Positions 45,767 to 57,407 of a stretch of 64,000 bases of DNA are shown here, in pieces. A program made the position numbers and the translations under genes. The DNA is from Argopecten irradians (taxonomy: Eukaryota; Mollusca; Bivalvia; Pectinida; Pectinidae): NCBI RefSeq assembly GCF_041381155.1, contig NC_091143.1, positions 29,389,331 through 29,453,330 on the forward strand. Reading direction: 5' to 3'. The notes beneath the pieces were generated by a model, which saw only the letters and a program-made list of their open reading frames with translations, was not told the DNA's origin and searched no databases. How positions within the stretch are numbered: position 1 is the stretch's first letter; each line of letters starts with the position of its first letter.

Positions 45767-47500
45767 CGTTTAAATGGGCACGACTTCTGGTCATCAAAAA
45801 CAATACCTATGCAAAGACTCAACCTAACGAGAATCAATATCAAGTCATGTCTGCATATTAATCGTACACTGGCCATTCGTTGTCATGTTTAACGAAATCC
45901 GATCCTTCCTTTTTATGCTGCCGACAAAGAGTTTACCGTCCAATACGATTAGGGCATTTTACACTATACGGCTCTGTGTTCTGTCACCAGACCAAGCACG
46001 CACTAGTCATTTGAGAATGCCATTCAATCACACCATCAAAGAAATCGAACACCAAGTTTATTAGGAGTGTTGTTCAGAATCTAAGGAATAACGCAGTACG
46101 CTCGGATGCAAAAAAAAACTATAAAATTGTGGAAGATTTCCACTGAAACAAGGCGAGGCTACACAAAAATACCAGTTGCCATTATACAGGAGAGTTCATC
46201 CTTAGTTGGCCTTAGTTACTGGGCGTTAAGCTATATAACTACTATGTAGTTTATGATGTGCATGTTAATTACAAGAAAAACGGTGGCTATAGGACGCCAC
46301 CCTGAAGAGCTCAACGTGAGGTGTAATAAAAAGAATATTGACTCGATGTTTCTAAAAATAGAAAACCGGAGTCGATATCCTATATATCGAACCTCACGTG
46401 ACCATGTATATATCAGTGCATATCTAATATTTTACAATATCGCTTTCTGTGAAAGCTTTCATTACTTATCATGCATGATGTTAGGATCAATACCGGTATC
46501 AAATCAGAAACGTTTCGGAAATTGAAGATATTAACATCTACTTTTATTTATATTTTATATCGTGCAACAGTCAAATCGCCAAATTGAAGATCTATTTTAT
46601 TTCCCATTACCTTGATAAATGTAAACCATGTTGATATAATACAACTTAATTTCACATATCCATGCTGAACGAAATTTTCGCGACGATTGATTTTCGCAAA
46701 TTCTGATCGCCCTCGAAAATCTGGTGGTTTCCATTATACCCATAGAAACAGCTCCATTGCAATGGCCACTGTTGTTTTTGTTGCTTTAAGATGTTATGAT
46801 TCTAGCTGTGGTTTATAAACGCGATGAAATTGCAGTTTATTTTAAGAAAAACAATATCATTAAATCAATTTAAGGAGCAACTTTAATGTTTGGCGCTGTG
46901 GTTGTTTTAAAGTAAATCACGATATTTCCACCGAATATGATTTTAAAACAGACGAATGTATCATATTAATGTTGAAATAATGATGAGATACACTTTTTCG
47001 TGATTGTAAAATGTGTCAAAGAAACGAACTTGTGTCAAAATTAGTTGTTAATTGCCCGGAACTGTGTTCATCTGGTAGTAAAGGGCTCGCAATCAACATG
47101 ATTTTTCCTCCGTAACTCACTCCCTCTGCTTCGTCATGGCATCTTATGTCATCGCCTCATGCAATTTTAATCACTTTCAGGATGTTTTGATTTGAGGATT
47201 CATCTTGTGTACTTCACATGTTATTAATTCCAGACATAAGTTCAGATTGGAAGTAGGTCATATGATGGTTCGTCATCGCTGGATTTTAAGTATAGCGTGG
47301 CGTTGTTTAGAAAGAAAACAGATATTAGACAACCAGTTGTCTTGTTGTTGTTTTAGCACTTAATTATTGTTAAAAAATGTATTTCCATGGCGATTTTATG
47401 CTTTACAATTTTTTCGTGCGTGTGGGTGCTAATGTGATTAAAATTAGACTGGTGATTCTGCTCCACTACGATACGCTCAATATAAGATGTAATCAAGCCC
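45767..47500. other. Unassigned non-coding DNA
   Basis: No gene seen. A SINE-tail scrap (gataggacgttaattatc) lies at about 45742. The open frame at 46253-46525 lacks coding character. Confidence 0.4.
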
Positions 47501-47599
47501 CGTTAGGGGCACCTTAGTATGGCCCCTGTGATTATCCAATCAGCTTCTCGCCTACGAAATCTTCGGTGTGGTTGATTTTCTCAAAAGTACAAACGGCCA

Positions 47600-48697
47600 A
47601 CAACATGTCCCGAGATGTTCCGATTCTAGGTCAGGGGTCATGCTGAGGTGGCCCCTAATTATATAACTCCCACCCCCAAAGGGGATATGGGAGGGGCCAA
47701 AAGGGGTAAAATTGACTAAAATTTCAAAAATCTTCTTCTCTACTCACAGATAAGGTAGAATCAAATACTCTCTATAGATAGAAAGTTCTCAAGGCCCTCT
47801 ATAAAACTTGTGAGTTATAATACCCTGGTGTCTCAAGTTTCCCCCTGGGGAGGGAGTTAAGTTTACTATAGTTTATATAGTGAAAACACATTTTGGAGCC
47901 TTATTTGGCCATTTATAATAGAAAAATAGTCAAATGTTGTCGGAATTATCCCTATGGGATGGCCATTGAATCCTATTAACGAATTTCCCATGACTGACCC
48001 CCGGGGCCTAAGGGGCAGGGCCAAAAGGGGTCAAATTGACTAAAATTTCAACAATCTTCTTCTTAACTCACAGATGTGGAAGAATAAAAAACCCTTCATA
48101 GATAGAAAGGTTCTAAGGCCCTCTACATAAATTGTGAATAATACCCATCGGGTCTCGTGTTTCCCCTTGGAGAGGGGGTCAGGTATACTATAGTTTATAT
48201 AGGAAAAACACATTTATGAACGTTAGTTGCTTATTTTTCATAGGAAATTCGACAAACTGAGTTACAATTGTTAGCATGAGATAGCATTTTATGGTCATAT
48301 CCATATTGGTTCTGGTCGACCCCCAGAAGCCTTAGGGGTGGGGGCCAAAAGGGGTCAAATATGCTAAAATTTCAAAATTCTATATTCTGAATTCACAGGT
48401 TTGATGGAACCAAATAATCTTCATAGATTAAAAAGTGAAATTTATAAAATCACTGACACTGACTGACTTCTAGTTTGGTTTTGTTGTTTAACGTTGGCAA
48501 AGCAAATTGGAATTTTAAGCATAAGGTTCGGTAACATAATACACTAACTATCAAAATGAAAAAAAAAATTCTAATACGAAGGTTCAACTTTCGTTTATTC
48601 TAATTCGTGAATACTTTTTACAGATTTGAACCAACTTTGCAATGCTCTTTCTGTATCTGCACTCAGGTGACCGTCAAGGCCTCTTGGGCCTCTTGTT
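47600..48697 (+). mobile_element. Pearl-like repeat family B, about three core units and 3' end
   Basis: Core units begin near 47650, 47985 and 48305, each with a CCC..GGGG(A/C)-rich start, 'ggggccaaaaggggt', 'cacagat' and 'tcatagatagaaag'. It ends CAGGTGACCGTCAAGGCC...GGCCTCTTGTT, the counterpart of the family's GGTCACCTG start. The 5' hairpin is not present. It lies just upstream of the C1q gene and may overlap its promoter region. Confidence 0.7.
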
Positions 48698-48841
48698 ATC
48701 TCGAACCAATCAAAGGAAAGGTCAGTTTGTCACGATGCACCTATGATAACACCATACTGACCCATATTAATGCCATGTAAGATAGTGAATGACACAATCT
48801 GCTTACTAATAACAGCTGAATGGTTTGTCTTGTAGTCAGTG

Positions 48842-50648
48842 ATGTTGGCGAAACTTATTCTAATTTCTATCTTCACGGCAACTTTCTCGTCTGATGTGTA
48901 TTTATCGCCTGTATTACGGGATGCTATCGACAAATATCTGTCTCAAAAACTAAGGCAATTCGAGGAAAAACGAAATGAAGATGTCAAACGATTAACAGAT
49001 CGTGTAAAGGAATTAGAAGAGTCGCATTCCATGGATATGCAGATAGTTACCAAGCGTTTACAAGACGCAGAAGACCAACTATCTGATGATGCCAGACTAT
49101 TTGATAAACGAATGCAGGAAATGAAGATGCATCACGCAAAAGAACTACAAGCATTTTCTCAAAGGCTGCAGGAAATGGAAGCGTTTGTTAAAGACACTGG
49201 AGTAATTTCCACACCTTTAGAAGATAAAAACAACACTGAAGATATCGCTATTCTATCAAACGATATCGTGCACCTTTCGAGTCGCGAAGAAGGCTCCCGG
49301 TCTATATCAATGTCTAATCGTGCTCTGGGATTTAAACGTGAACATGCTGACAGAACACTCACAAAACCATCGCCTAAACGTGATGTAGTATTCGAAAAAG
49401 AAAATATTATTCATTTGCCTTTCGATTCAGACATTGGTGTCAGGCTTCCAGGACTTGTCTCACCGGATAGAACCCAACGTGTTGGTAAGGGAAAGCTTTT
49501 ACCATAAAGTCGCTTGACACACTTTACATTGATTTTTTCCTTGTACCAAATGTTGAAAACCCGATAGAACAATCCAAAAGCTGTCTTTGTTAATGCTCCT
49601 AGTTTAGTATGTTTGAAATCGTTACAAACTATGATGTATAGAAAATTAATGAAAGTTTATTTCATACACTCTGAGATTTAATTCCTAACAGTAATATTCT
49701 CATAATCGATTGTTTATTCCTTTATATCATACGTAGTAATTAAACAATCATTGATACTCCAGTGGTTACTATCGTGCTGACGTCCCCTGGACAATCTCAT
49801 AGTAAAACTGGAGGCAACAGAAGACAGGTATTTGAATTGTATAACGGTACATTGTGGTTGACTGTTTCGTTGATGTTGGGCATCGCTATATCTGCAATCT
49901 GCAAACGAATGCCTGTGATTGGTCAGGAGTTTTTCTTCTGAACTGCCTTTAGCTTTACGAGAGAAATTCCAAGGGTGGATATTAAGGTTAGTGATAGTAA
50001 TACCTAGAGTATCAAGGGTGTAATTGAACATGCAAACACAAACGTAATATTTTCTTGGGCGTGAAAGAAAACAATATAGAAAGGATTTTTACATTTCATG
50101 TAAGCACGCATTAAGAAAGGTATCAAGAGATGTAAATTTTGTAAAACGAACATGTTTTGTATACAAAAGAGATGTATATCTATCAAAATTCGAAGATTGA
50201 TAGAATTTATCTCATTGCAGTTCCTCCTGAAAACGGTGTTGCGTTTCATGCGCTGCTACAAGCTGATGTGGTCAACCCAACAAAGGGACACATAATCCAA
50301 TTCCAGAACATTAAGACGAATATAGGTAACACCTACCACCCGACCACGGGAGTGTTTACATGTCCGCGATCAGGAATCTATGTGTTCTCCTGGAGTTTGA
50401 GGATCAACCATGGTCCCGGACACGGAATAAATTCAGAAATCGTGCACAATGGCGTCGCGTTTGGATACAGTGCAGTCGGCAGTGGAGGCAGTGACGATGT
50501 ATTTTCTGAGAGCTCCGCTACTGTATCAGTCCAATTGGTACAAGGGGATGAGGTTTGGGTCAGGATTAACTCGCTTTATGTGGGGACGAATATATTGTCT
50601 GTCTATTCCATGTTCACGGGTTTTCTCGTGCACGAAAACAGTAGTTAA
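48842..50648 (+). CDS. Secreted coiled-coil C1q-domain protein (two exons)
   Basis: Exon 1 is 48842-49484 and exon 2 is 50221-50648, joined in phase across a GT-AG intron (cgtgttg|GTAAGG ... cattgcAG|ttcctcc). The product is 356 residues. Residues 1-18 (MLAKLILISIFTATFSSD) are a signal peptide. Residues about 27-120 are Glu/Lys/Arg-rich heptads, a coiled coil for oligomerisation. A Ser/basic linker follows to residue 214. Exon 2 encodes the C1q domain with its usual landmarks: NGVAFHALL, YHPTTGVFTCPRSGIYVFSW, GDEVWVRI and the end SMFTGFLV. Such proteins are secreted pattern-recognition or lectin-like proteins, very numerous in bivalves; the ligand cannot be told. A pyrimidine-rich AG (cttgtag) seven bases before the ATG suggests a 5' UTR intron. 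AATAAA is at 50672. Both frames are intact. Confidence 0.9.
49485..50220 (+). other. Intron of the C1q-domain gene
   Basis: 736 bp, GT-AG, phase 1. It separates the coiled-coil exon from the single C1q exon, as is common in bivalve C1q genes. Confidence 0.85.
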
Positions 50649-50671
50649 TGGATCAATGTAGACTTAAATTT

Positions 50672-50677
50672 AATAAA
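50672..50677 (+). terminator. Polyadenylation signal of the C1q gene
   Basis: AATAAA, 24 bases after the stop codon. Confidence 0.7.
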
Positions 50678-50954
50678 AATCCAAAACGAATCAGCTTAAG
50701 ATGTATCATATTATTATTCTTTATGCTCGGTTTTGTTAAGCCCAACAGGCTTCAGATTATATGTTTATACAAACATATAGATACATGTATGTTATTATAC
50801 TGAGCCAGAAATACTGTTATAGGTGTTTGTCTCAAAGCCTTCTTCGCAGGGGTGAAATCAAATATGGGGCGATGTGAAGGTTGGGAGGGAAAATGACTAA
50901 ATAACCAATGAATCACATATACGTTGTATGCAATAATGTGTGGGACAATAATGT

Positions 50955-51105
50955 GGTTCGTTCAGCCATAACACAGAGACATAACACGAATATACTGCAG
51001 TCGTCCAAAAACACACGCAACACGTTACATACACGGGAGGTGGCTCATAGATGTCCCTAGTTGTTAACAGGACGTTAATCGAATGAACTAAACCAAATCA
51101 GTCAA
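50955..51105 (+). repeat. SINE-like repeat tail, strongly diverged
   Basis: Recognisable by 'acacgaatatactgcagtc', 'cacgggaggtgg' and 'aacaggacgttaatcgaatgaac'. An old copy. Confidence 0.65.
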
Positions 51106-53329
51106 ACAAATTTAGTTATCGAGCCCCAAAGTCCCTACAAAGAGAATCAGTTGTAAATTTCATAGACTAAAGAAAACAGTCAATTTCCAAATAAATCGAA
51201 AAATAACTAGAATGTATAGGGTGTAAAATCAGTGTGCCCTACTTTAACTCAGTTTAGGGCTGGGAGCTGATATAACATTTTAACTAACACTTTATTTCTA
51301 ACACAAAATGTTAACTGTCTTCTCTCCGTATTGAAAAAAATAATAATGAGATGATTCTAAACAACAGACGACACAGACGGCGTGTAGCGGGTATATCTTG
51401 TATGTCACCACAGGTTGCTATTTTGTCGTTGTTAGTAGATATAGGTTTATGCGCACTGATTAAAGGGAAGCAACTCTAACGCTTTTGATTGCTTAAAATT
51501 ACTGAGTAATAGAACACACTTTGTTGTCTGGTTCATTCCTAAAAGATGCTCCACCGCTGACAAATGGTATTTTTCCTCTATCAAAAACAGCTACAGACGA
51601 TTGAGTATTTTCCTTCAGTTACAAAAGTTACTTACTTTACATCATTACCACCATTGACAAGTTTGAGCTTCTAATTTTATTTCAAGATAAATATATTAAA
51701 GATAATTAATTGCATCCCGAACAAGTCCCATGGCACTATGTCCTATATGGAATGATGAACTGATTGCGCATGCTTCAAAAGCAAAATTAATTATTTTATA
51801 TTATTTTTGTGTTAAGTTATGGAGATACGCCGAAAACTGTACAATATGTGGGATAGAGAACTGTATCGAGGCATGTCAGAGCCGTGATCCGTTCTCTCTC
51901 CCACATATTGTAAAGTCTGATTCTTTATTTCTGACTTAAAACATAGCAAGTCTTTGTGTTAATAAAGTACACTTTTATTTCTAATATAAGCCAGTATTTT
52001 TGCCTTTGTCTATGAGCTCGGGTAACTCTACCAGTGTGCATTCAACCATGACAAATCCGATATAAACAATGGCAACATAGAATTACCTTTATCTGTGTTG
52101 TATGTGATGAACAGCATTTATGAACGGAATGCATGAAGCATGCTTTTGAGTTGGACAACTATCTGTAAATTCATTTTCATCATGTCCGTCAACAGTGATG
52201 GAGGGATATTACTTTCTCAATTTAAGCGATATGATAAGGGAGCTTTCGTGATTATTATTGATGTGGTAAAGAAATGACATATTAAACTAGACTTGCAATT
52301 TAGGAGCTTGTTTAAAAACGTCTTGCTAAAATGATCGCATATAACAGTGAATTTTAGGCCAGTTCAAAACAGTCGGTGCCCCCTGAGATCTTTCATTGAA
52401 TTCGGAGAATTTAAAATTTCGACTTCTGTAGGGACAATTTTGGATTTATTTATTTCATGTGCAATTTCGTTCAACAAGCCAGTGGGATTAAGGTGAAATT
52501 TGGAAATATTGTTGAAACAACACCAAAATAAGTGTAAAATTACAGTGTAAATGATTTAGAAATTTAAAATCAAAAGTGGTGTACAAAAACAACAAGGTTT
52601 CGGAAAGCGAAAATTGGAGTTAATGCTGTAGATAAATGTTAAATAGTGAATTCATAATAAGGAGGAAAATCTATCTGGGATATATACAGAAATTCTATGG
52701 ATGTGTATAATTTCGCATCAATAGAGGATTAAATTCCATTCATATTCATTGTATGGGATTTTTTCGTAATTTGGATTACAAAAATGAATATTCCGGCAGG
52801 TTGTGTGTATATTTTTGGGATTATGCCCGGAGACATATACTCACCAGTATTGTGTAACTCGCCCATATGTGCTACCTTTTACTGTCTTATAAGTGACTGT
52901 CTTATATTAGAGTTACATATAAGACAGTAAAAGGTAACATATAGGACAGTTACAGGTAATGGTCCGATAATCTGGGAGTTGAAGTACAGAAACAGCAATA
53001 GATGACATCACAAATATGTTTTAATTAGAAATGTATATATACACAACTGAACAGCAATTACTGTTCAAAAGATGAGAGTCATTTATGCTGTGGCATCTTG
53101 GGCGATGGTCTTGGTATTAATTACATGTTTAGGAAAAAAACATTTTCCCGTCATTGAAAATATTTATATGTTATTCTCGAAGATATTAAAATCTTCTCTT
53201 TTTATCAGTTTTGAATATGCATGTTCTGTGGTAACTGTGATAATACAATGAACATTTTTTTGATGACCCAGATACATATATCTAATAATAATTGTTTTTA
53301 TTCAAAGAATTGTATTTAAATCGTTTCTA
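51106..53329. other. Unassigned non-coding DNA
   Basis: No supported gene. The open frame 51730-51939 shows no family motif or splice context. A 19-bp inverted repeat (TACCTTTTACTGTCTTATA) has arms at 52873-52891 and 52918-52936. Confidence 0.4.
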
Positions 53330-53566
53330 GTATAATGTAACCGAGTGCGGTCTGTTGCTTGATGTCTCCGCGGCAATGCGGCATACTTCAGTGATATAGC
53401 ACTATAAAAAGGGCAACAGTTTCACTATACAAGAAGACATAACACGAATTTACCGCAGTCTCCCAAAACACGTACGCATTTTATACACACGACACACCGC
53501 ATACATGAGAGGCCGTCCTCATATGACTCTGGCTCTGAATAGGACGTTAATTCAATCAAACATATA
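53330..53566 (+). repeat. SINE-like repeat (530-bp family), 5'-truncated
   Basis: From gtataatgtaaccgag to the tail (ggacgttaattcaatcaaac). Moderately diverged. Confidence 0.8.
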
Positions 53567-54329
53567 ACAAGCAAACATAGTGTGTCTCACGGATAACTGA
53601 AGGTTATTTAAACATTAAATTGCCTTCTTGGGGGATTTATGGTCCTATAATTATCCCTGGATAACAACAGGCAAATTGAATAACGCGCCATTATTCCAAC
53701 ACTTTCATGGTATTTTAAGGAATGAAAGTCACTATGAAAACACTTGCTATTATGTACAGTAAAATATAGTTTTGTTCACATCTGCACTTGGCACCGATGG
53801 AGAATACATATTTATTATGTTCTTGATTCGTGTAAACTATTTTAGATATATAAAAAACATGAACTGAATTTTAACTCTGCTGTATTGCCATATGCTGTGT
53901 ATCGTGGTTACGATGTGTTTCTGTTGACAAATCGCTTGTATTATCTCTTTAGAACGAAAAAAACTAGTTGAGATCGCTGAAAACTTTTGCATTATTTTGT
54001 TTAATATCATAACAATGTCAAAACGAGTAGATTTTACGCATGTGTAACGACGGTCTGATCAGAACCTCGATTTCAAGTTAGATTACGAGTTCTGAATTGT
54101 TTACAGTGACCAAACTCAAAACTGCAAAGGCACATCATCCATCTATTCGTTATAAGCATACATTAATTTACATAATTATTGATAAACCACAATGCGTAGT
54201 AGAAATACAATTCAATGATAAGAGGAAAATTGTGTGAGATCCCGTTAACATTGCCGCACAGCCGGTAACATTCGCGGGAACACATTTGTGATTTCATGCA
54301 GTTATAAAAATTAATATTTGCTCAGTTTC

Positions 54330-54475
54330 CAACAACAAAAAATAACAATGAGCGATAAATGACAAGTCATCAGCGACAACGTCTTAACAACAAAAATAAC
54401 AATGAGCGATAAATGACAAGTCATCAGCGACAACGTCTTAACAATAAAAATAACAATGTGCGATAAATGAAAAAA
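54330..54475 (+). repeat. 54-bp tandem repeat, about 2.5 units
   Basis: Units start AACAATGAGCGATAAATGAC at 54344, 54398 and 54452. The first two are almost identical. Confidence 0.9.
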
Positions 54476-54902
54476 GACCAATAAATGAATGGAATTTGAT
54501 TTCCAACTTTATGGAATCAGGACATTCTACGAAGGTGTAATTTTTTAAACATCTGGAAAACTTGTAATGTAATATGTAATAAAACTAAGAGAGTGGCCGA
54601 TCGACAGGCATTATTTCGCCACGTGCGGCACCTGAGCCCAGTTGTTCAAAGGGCGATTAGGCTAAATTACAGTTTAAAGATAGTTTTCAAATTAAGATAA
54701 AACTATTTCTCAATCAAAACTTTACAAAATGCAATAAGTAAGACTTTCAAGAATTTCATTCTTTACGTACTTACTGATTTTAGGGAAAATTAATCACATG
54801 TTTCGCAGTAAATGAGAAATGAAAATTTCACTAACCATGGGATTAAATTAATTACTTTTTGAACAACCGGGCCCTGGACACCCGGACACCCCTTTATCTT
54901 TT

Positions 54903-54924
54903 GCCCCCAACCCCCCCCCCCCCC
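54903..54924 (+). repeat. Poly-C tract
   Basis: A run of about 17 C after gcccccaa, in a C-rich stretch. Its length is likely unstable in the assembly. Confidence 0.8.
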
Positions 54925-55312
54925 CACCTCCACTCCACCAGAAACACACAGAAAGGCTTTGTCATGAGTCCACCAACGATTCTAATAATATTATCCTTCT
55001 GGTTAGATATCAAAAGGTTGTGCTTTGTTGGATGCATTCAACGCAAAAGACCTTTTGTTATTAAGTGCACCATTTCTTCATGAAAATATTTCTGAGATGA
55101 TTTAATATGCCTCCCTAGATGATATAAAAATGTTGGGGAAATTCCCAGATTATAATTCATACAGTACTACAATTAAACGTCTATCCAAAATCTACACAGT
55201 TCTTTTTTACAGTAATTTGTAACCATTTTCAACTGTTTTAATTCCAGTTTACCGTGTTTGTAAGGAAACAGTTCTACGTTTGGTTTTCCATTATAGACCC
55301 TCACGTTTTCCA

Positions 55313-55318
55313 TTTATT
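55313..55318 (-). terminator. Polyadenylation signal of the minus-strand helical-repeat gene
   Basis: AATAAA on the minus strand, about 30 bases past the distal stop at 55348. It lies downstream of the extension, so the mRNA probably includes that part whether or not it is translated. Confidence 0.55.
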
Positions 55319-55347
55319 TTTCGGTATGTTTTGTATTTAAACCCCCT

Positions 55348-57306
55348 TTATGTTATGGAATCACCTTCTGGTCCTTCGCGATCCTCAAACAGAACTATGC
55401 TATTTAGTTCCTGTTCACCTGATTTGAAAAGAAGTTCACTATCAAGTGAGCTGTAAGGATTTCCATCCAAGAAAGGTATTGAAACTTCTCGACTATTATC
55501 GTGAGCTTCTTTTAGAGGATCCATCTCCTGTCTGCCTGAACAAACATGTGTTTGTATAACAGACTTGTGGTGGAATAAATAAACACTTGAGTCTTCCTTG
55601 TGATGCAGATAACTGCATCTAAACACTGTTTCGTCTGAATCACTGTTGTAAGGAGAGAAATTATTTCTACTTGACCTCTCCCATTTAGAGCAGACTCCAT
55701 TGGAATGGCTGAATGGGATCCTATACGACATTACTTGTGAGGCAATGTGCTGTTGATCACACAATGCATGCTCTAATACGCCACAAGTCCGTTCTGTTTC
55801 GGTATCCATAAGGTCATCTACGTTTTCTTTGAATTATTTGTCATTGCTCATCTGTCTGAAATCAAAGCAACATACTTGTCTATTATATTCCCGAGATAGC
55901 CAGTTTTGACCTGCGTAGCTATTGAGACCATCATAATCACAAGTTCTGTTGCTGTCAGCACTTAAACCATTGTTAAGTTCATAAGCGATGTTACTGTCAG
56001 TATATGGCCGAGTTTCTGGGTCAGAGTCACCATGACGATTTCTCTCCGTTGTCGTATCTTCATGAGAGCTATCGTAGGAAGCACGTTCTAATACCTCTAC
56101 ACAACTTGTAATGAATGTCAGTTCCTTGAATTTTCCAGAAAATGCCAACTTTTGGGCCGTAATAGCATTGACTTTGGCTTCCGCAATCTGTCCCTGTAAT
56201 GCGTTCAATCTCGACATTGCCACCCAGTAAAACATCTCCCGTCTCGTCTCGATGCCGTTCCAAATTCCTTCCCATCTCAGCCTCTGTAACAAGCATTGTG
56301 CCTGTGCGATGTCTTGACTGCTTGGTAGAAAACCTTGAAGAATGTTTGCGCGGTTCCCAATACCAAGTAAACAGAATATCATTCTAAGAAGAAACATCCT
56401 GGTCCATAATACTCTGATGTCATTATCCTCATCCTGCAGACTGGCGATGCCTTTCTCGGCCGTCTCTAGAAGTAGGTGTTTCAATTGCGGAGATCCAGTA
56501 GCTTCGAACTCCCACAGCAAAAAATAAACCTGAATATAAAACATGTTTGCTACTTCCAAACAGGATGTAAAAGTTGCTGCCGAGTACTGTGCTTTCACTA
56601 ACATTGTCTGTCCTTCGTCAAACCGACCACCTATGGCATTAGCGTTAGCAAGTCTACCGAAATAGCTTACGTCAGTCATCATAGTATTACTGCTAGCAGG
56701 GACGAGAGCTTTCAGTTCATCAAAGAGCGCATGACTGGAAAGCTTGTCATTAAATGTGATCGCATGCGCGTCTATTTCAACCCCTAAGATGGCGACTAAC
56801 TTGTCAGCGAAATAATATTGTCTAGAAGCATTGCTTTCACAGTTTAATTTCCTGTAATATCTTTCAGCCAGACAGCGAAGAGCTTCTCTTGGATTTTTCA
56901 AAGTTGCATCGTGAACTTGTGATTTCAAATTTTTGAAAAACAATCTGATAGATTTATGGTTGTCTGTCTGTACCCTGTTAACTCTAGCGATTCTTCGTTC
57001 ACATCGATTATGTTCTGCGAGATCGACAAGCCTCTGAGCCAGCTCGATTTGCCCTATCTTTAACAAAATGCATATCAATGTGAAAATTGTACAGTGACGT
57101 CGAAGATGGTCAGAGAGATTTATCCAAAGATGTTCTTCCCCATTGGCATGGTCAGCGTGTAAAAAGGTGCTGAAATGTTCGTCGTTGATAATATGACGAT
57201 CCAACAATTCTTTCAGAATGGGAAACGGGTCGTCTTTGTTGGTAGTTAGTACCAATTCTATGGCGGATCTGACTACGTCATCCATGTTTCTTTGAGAATG
57301 CGCCAT
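55348..57306 (-). CDS. Helical-repeat protein with possible death-fold-like N-terminus; one in-frame stop
   Basis: A single coding exon from ATG at 57306. The first 490 residues end at a TAA (55834-55836). The same frame then stays open for another 161 codons (FKENVDDL, then MDTETERTCG...) to a stop at 55348. Residues about 8-95 (AIELVLTTNKDDPFPILKEL ... HLRRHCTIFTLICILLKIGQ) have the spacing of a death-fold/CARD-like helical bundle (inference). Residues about 100-415 are paired amphipathic helices rich in Ala/Leu (AEKGIASLQDEDNDIRVLWT, YWVAMSRLNALQGQIAEAKV), resembling TPR-type repeats. The tail from about 415 is Ser/Asp/Arg-rich and disordered. There is no signal peptide or membrane segment, so it is probably cytosolic. 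An AG acceptor at 57406-57407 implies a 5' UTR intron. The stop may be a nonsense change, an assembly error, or a real end with a fortuitous open frame. I do not recognise a named family. Confidence 0.75.
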
Positions 57307-57407
57307 TTTAAGGAATGTCGCATCATCCAGTTGGTATCTTTTTGTAGCTTTTATTATTTGTTTATCTTAAACATTTAGCTGAAGGCTAGTTTTGTGGAGA
57401 TGGTCCT
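57307..57407 (-). other. 5' UTR and 3' splice site of the helical-repeat gene
   Basis: On the minus strand, TTGTTTTTTTCAG precedes position 57405, about 100 bases upstream of the ATG. This indicates at least one upstream non-coding exon, which was not located. Confidence 0.5.

Noticed and set aside
51730-51939. 69-residue open frame as a host gene
   Set aside because: No motif, splice signal, promoter or polyadenylation signal. Its length is compatible with chance.
54330-54475. CRISPR-like array
   Set aside because: A simple tandem repeat with contiguous units and no spacers, in a eukaryotic setting.
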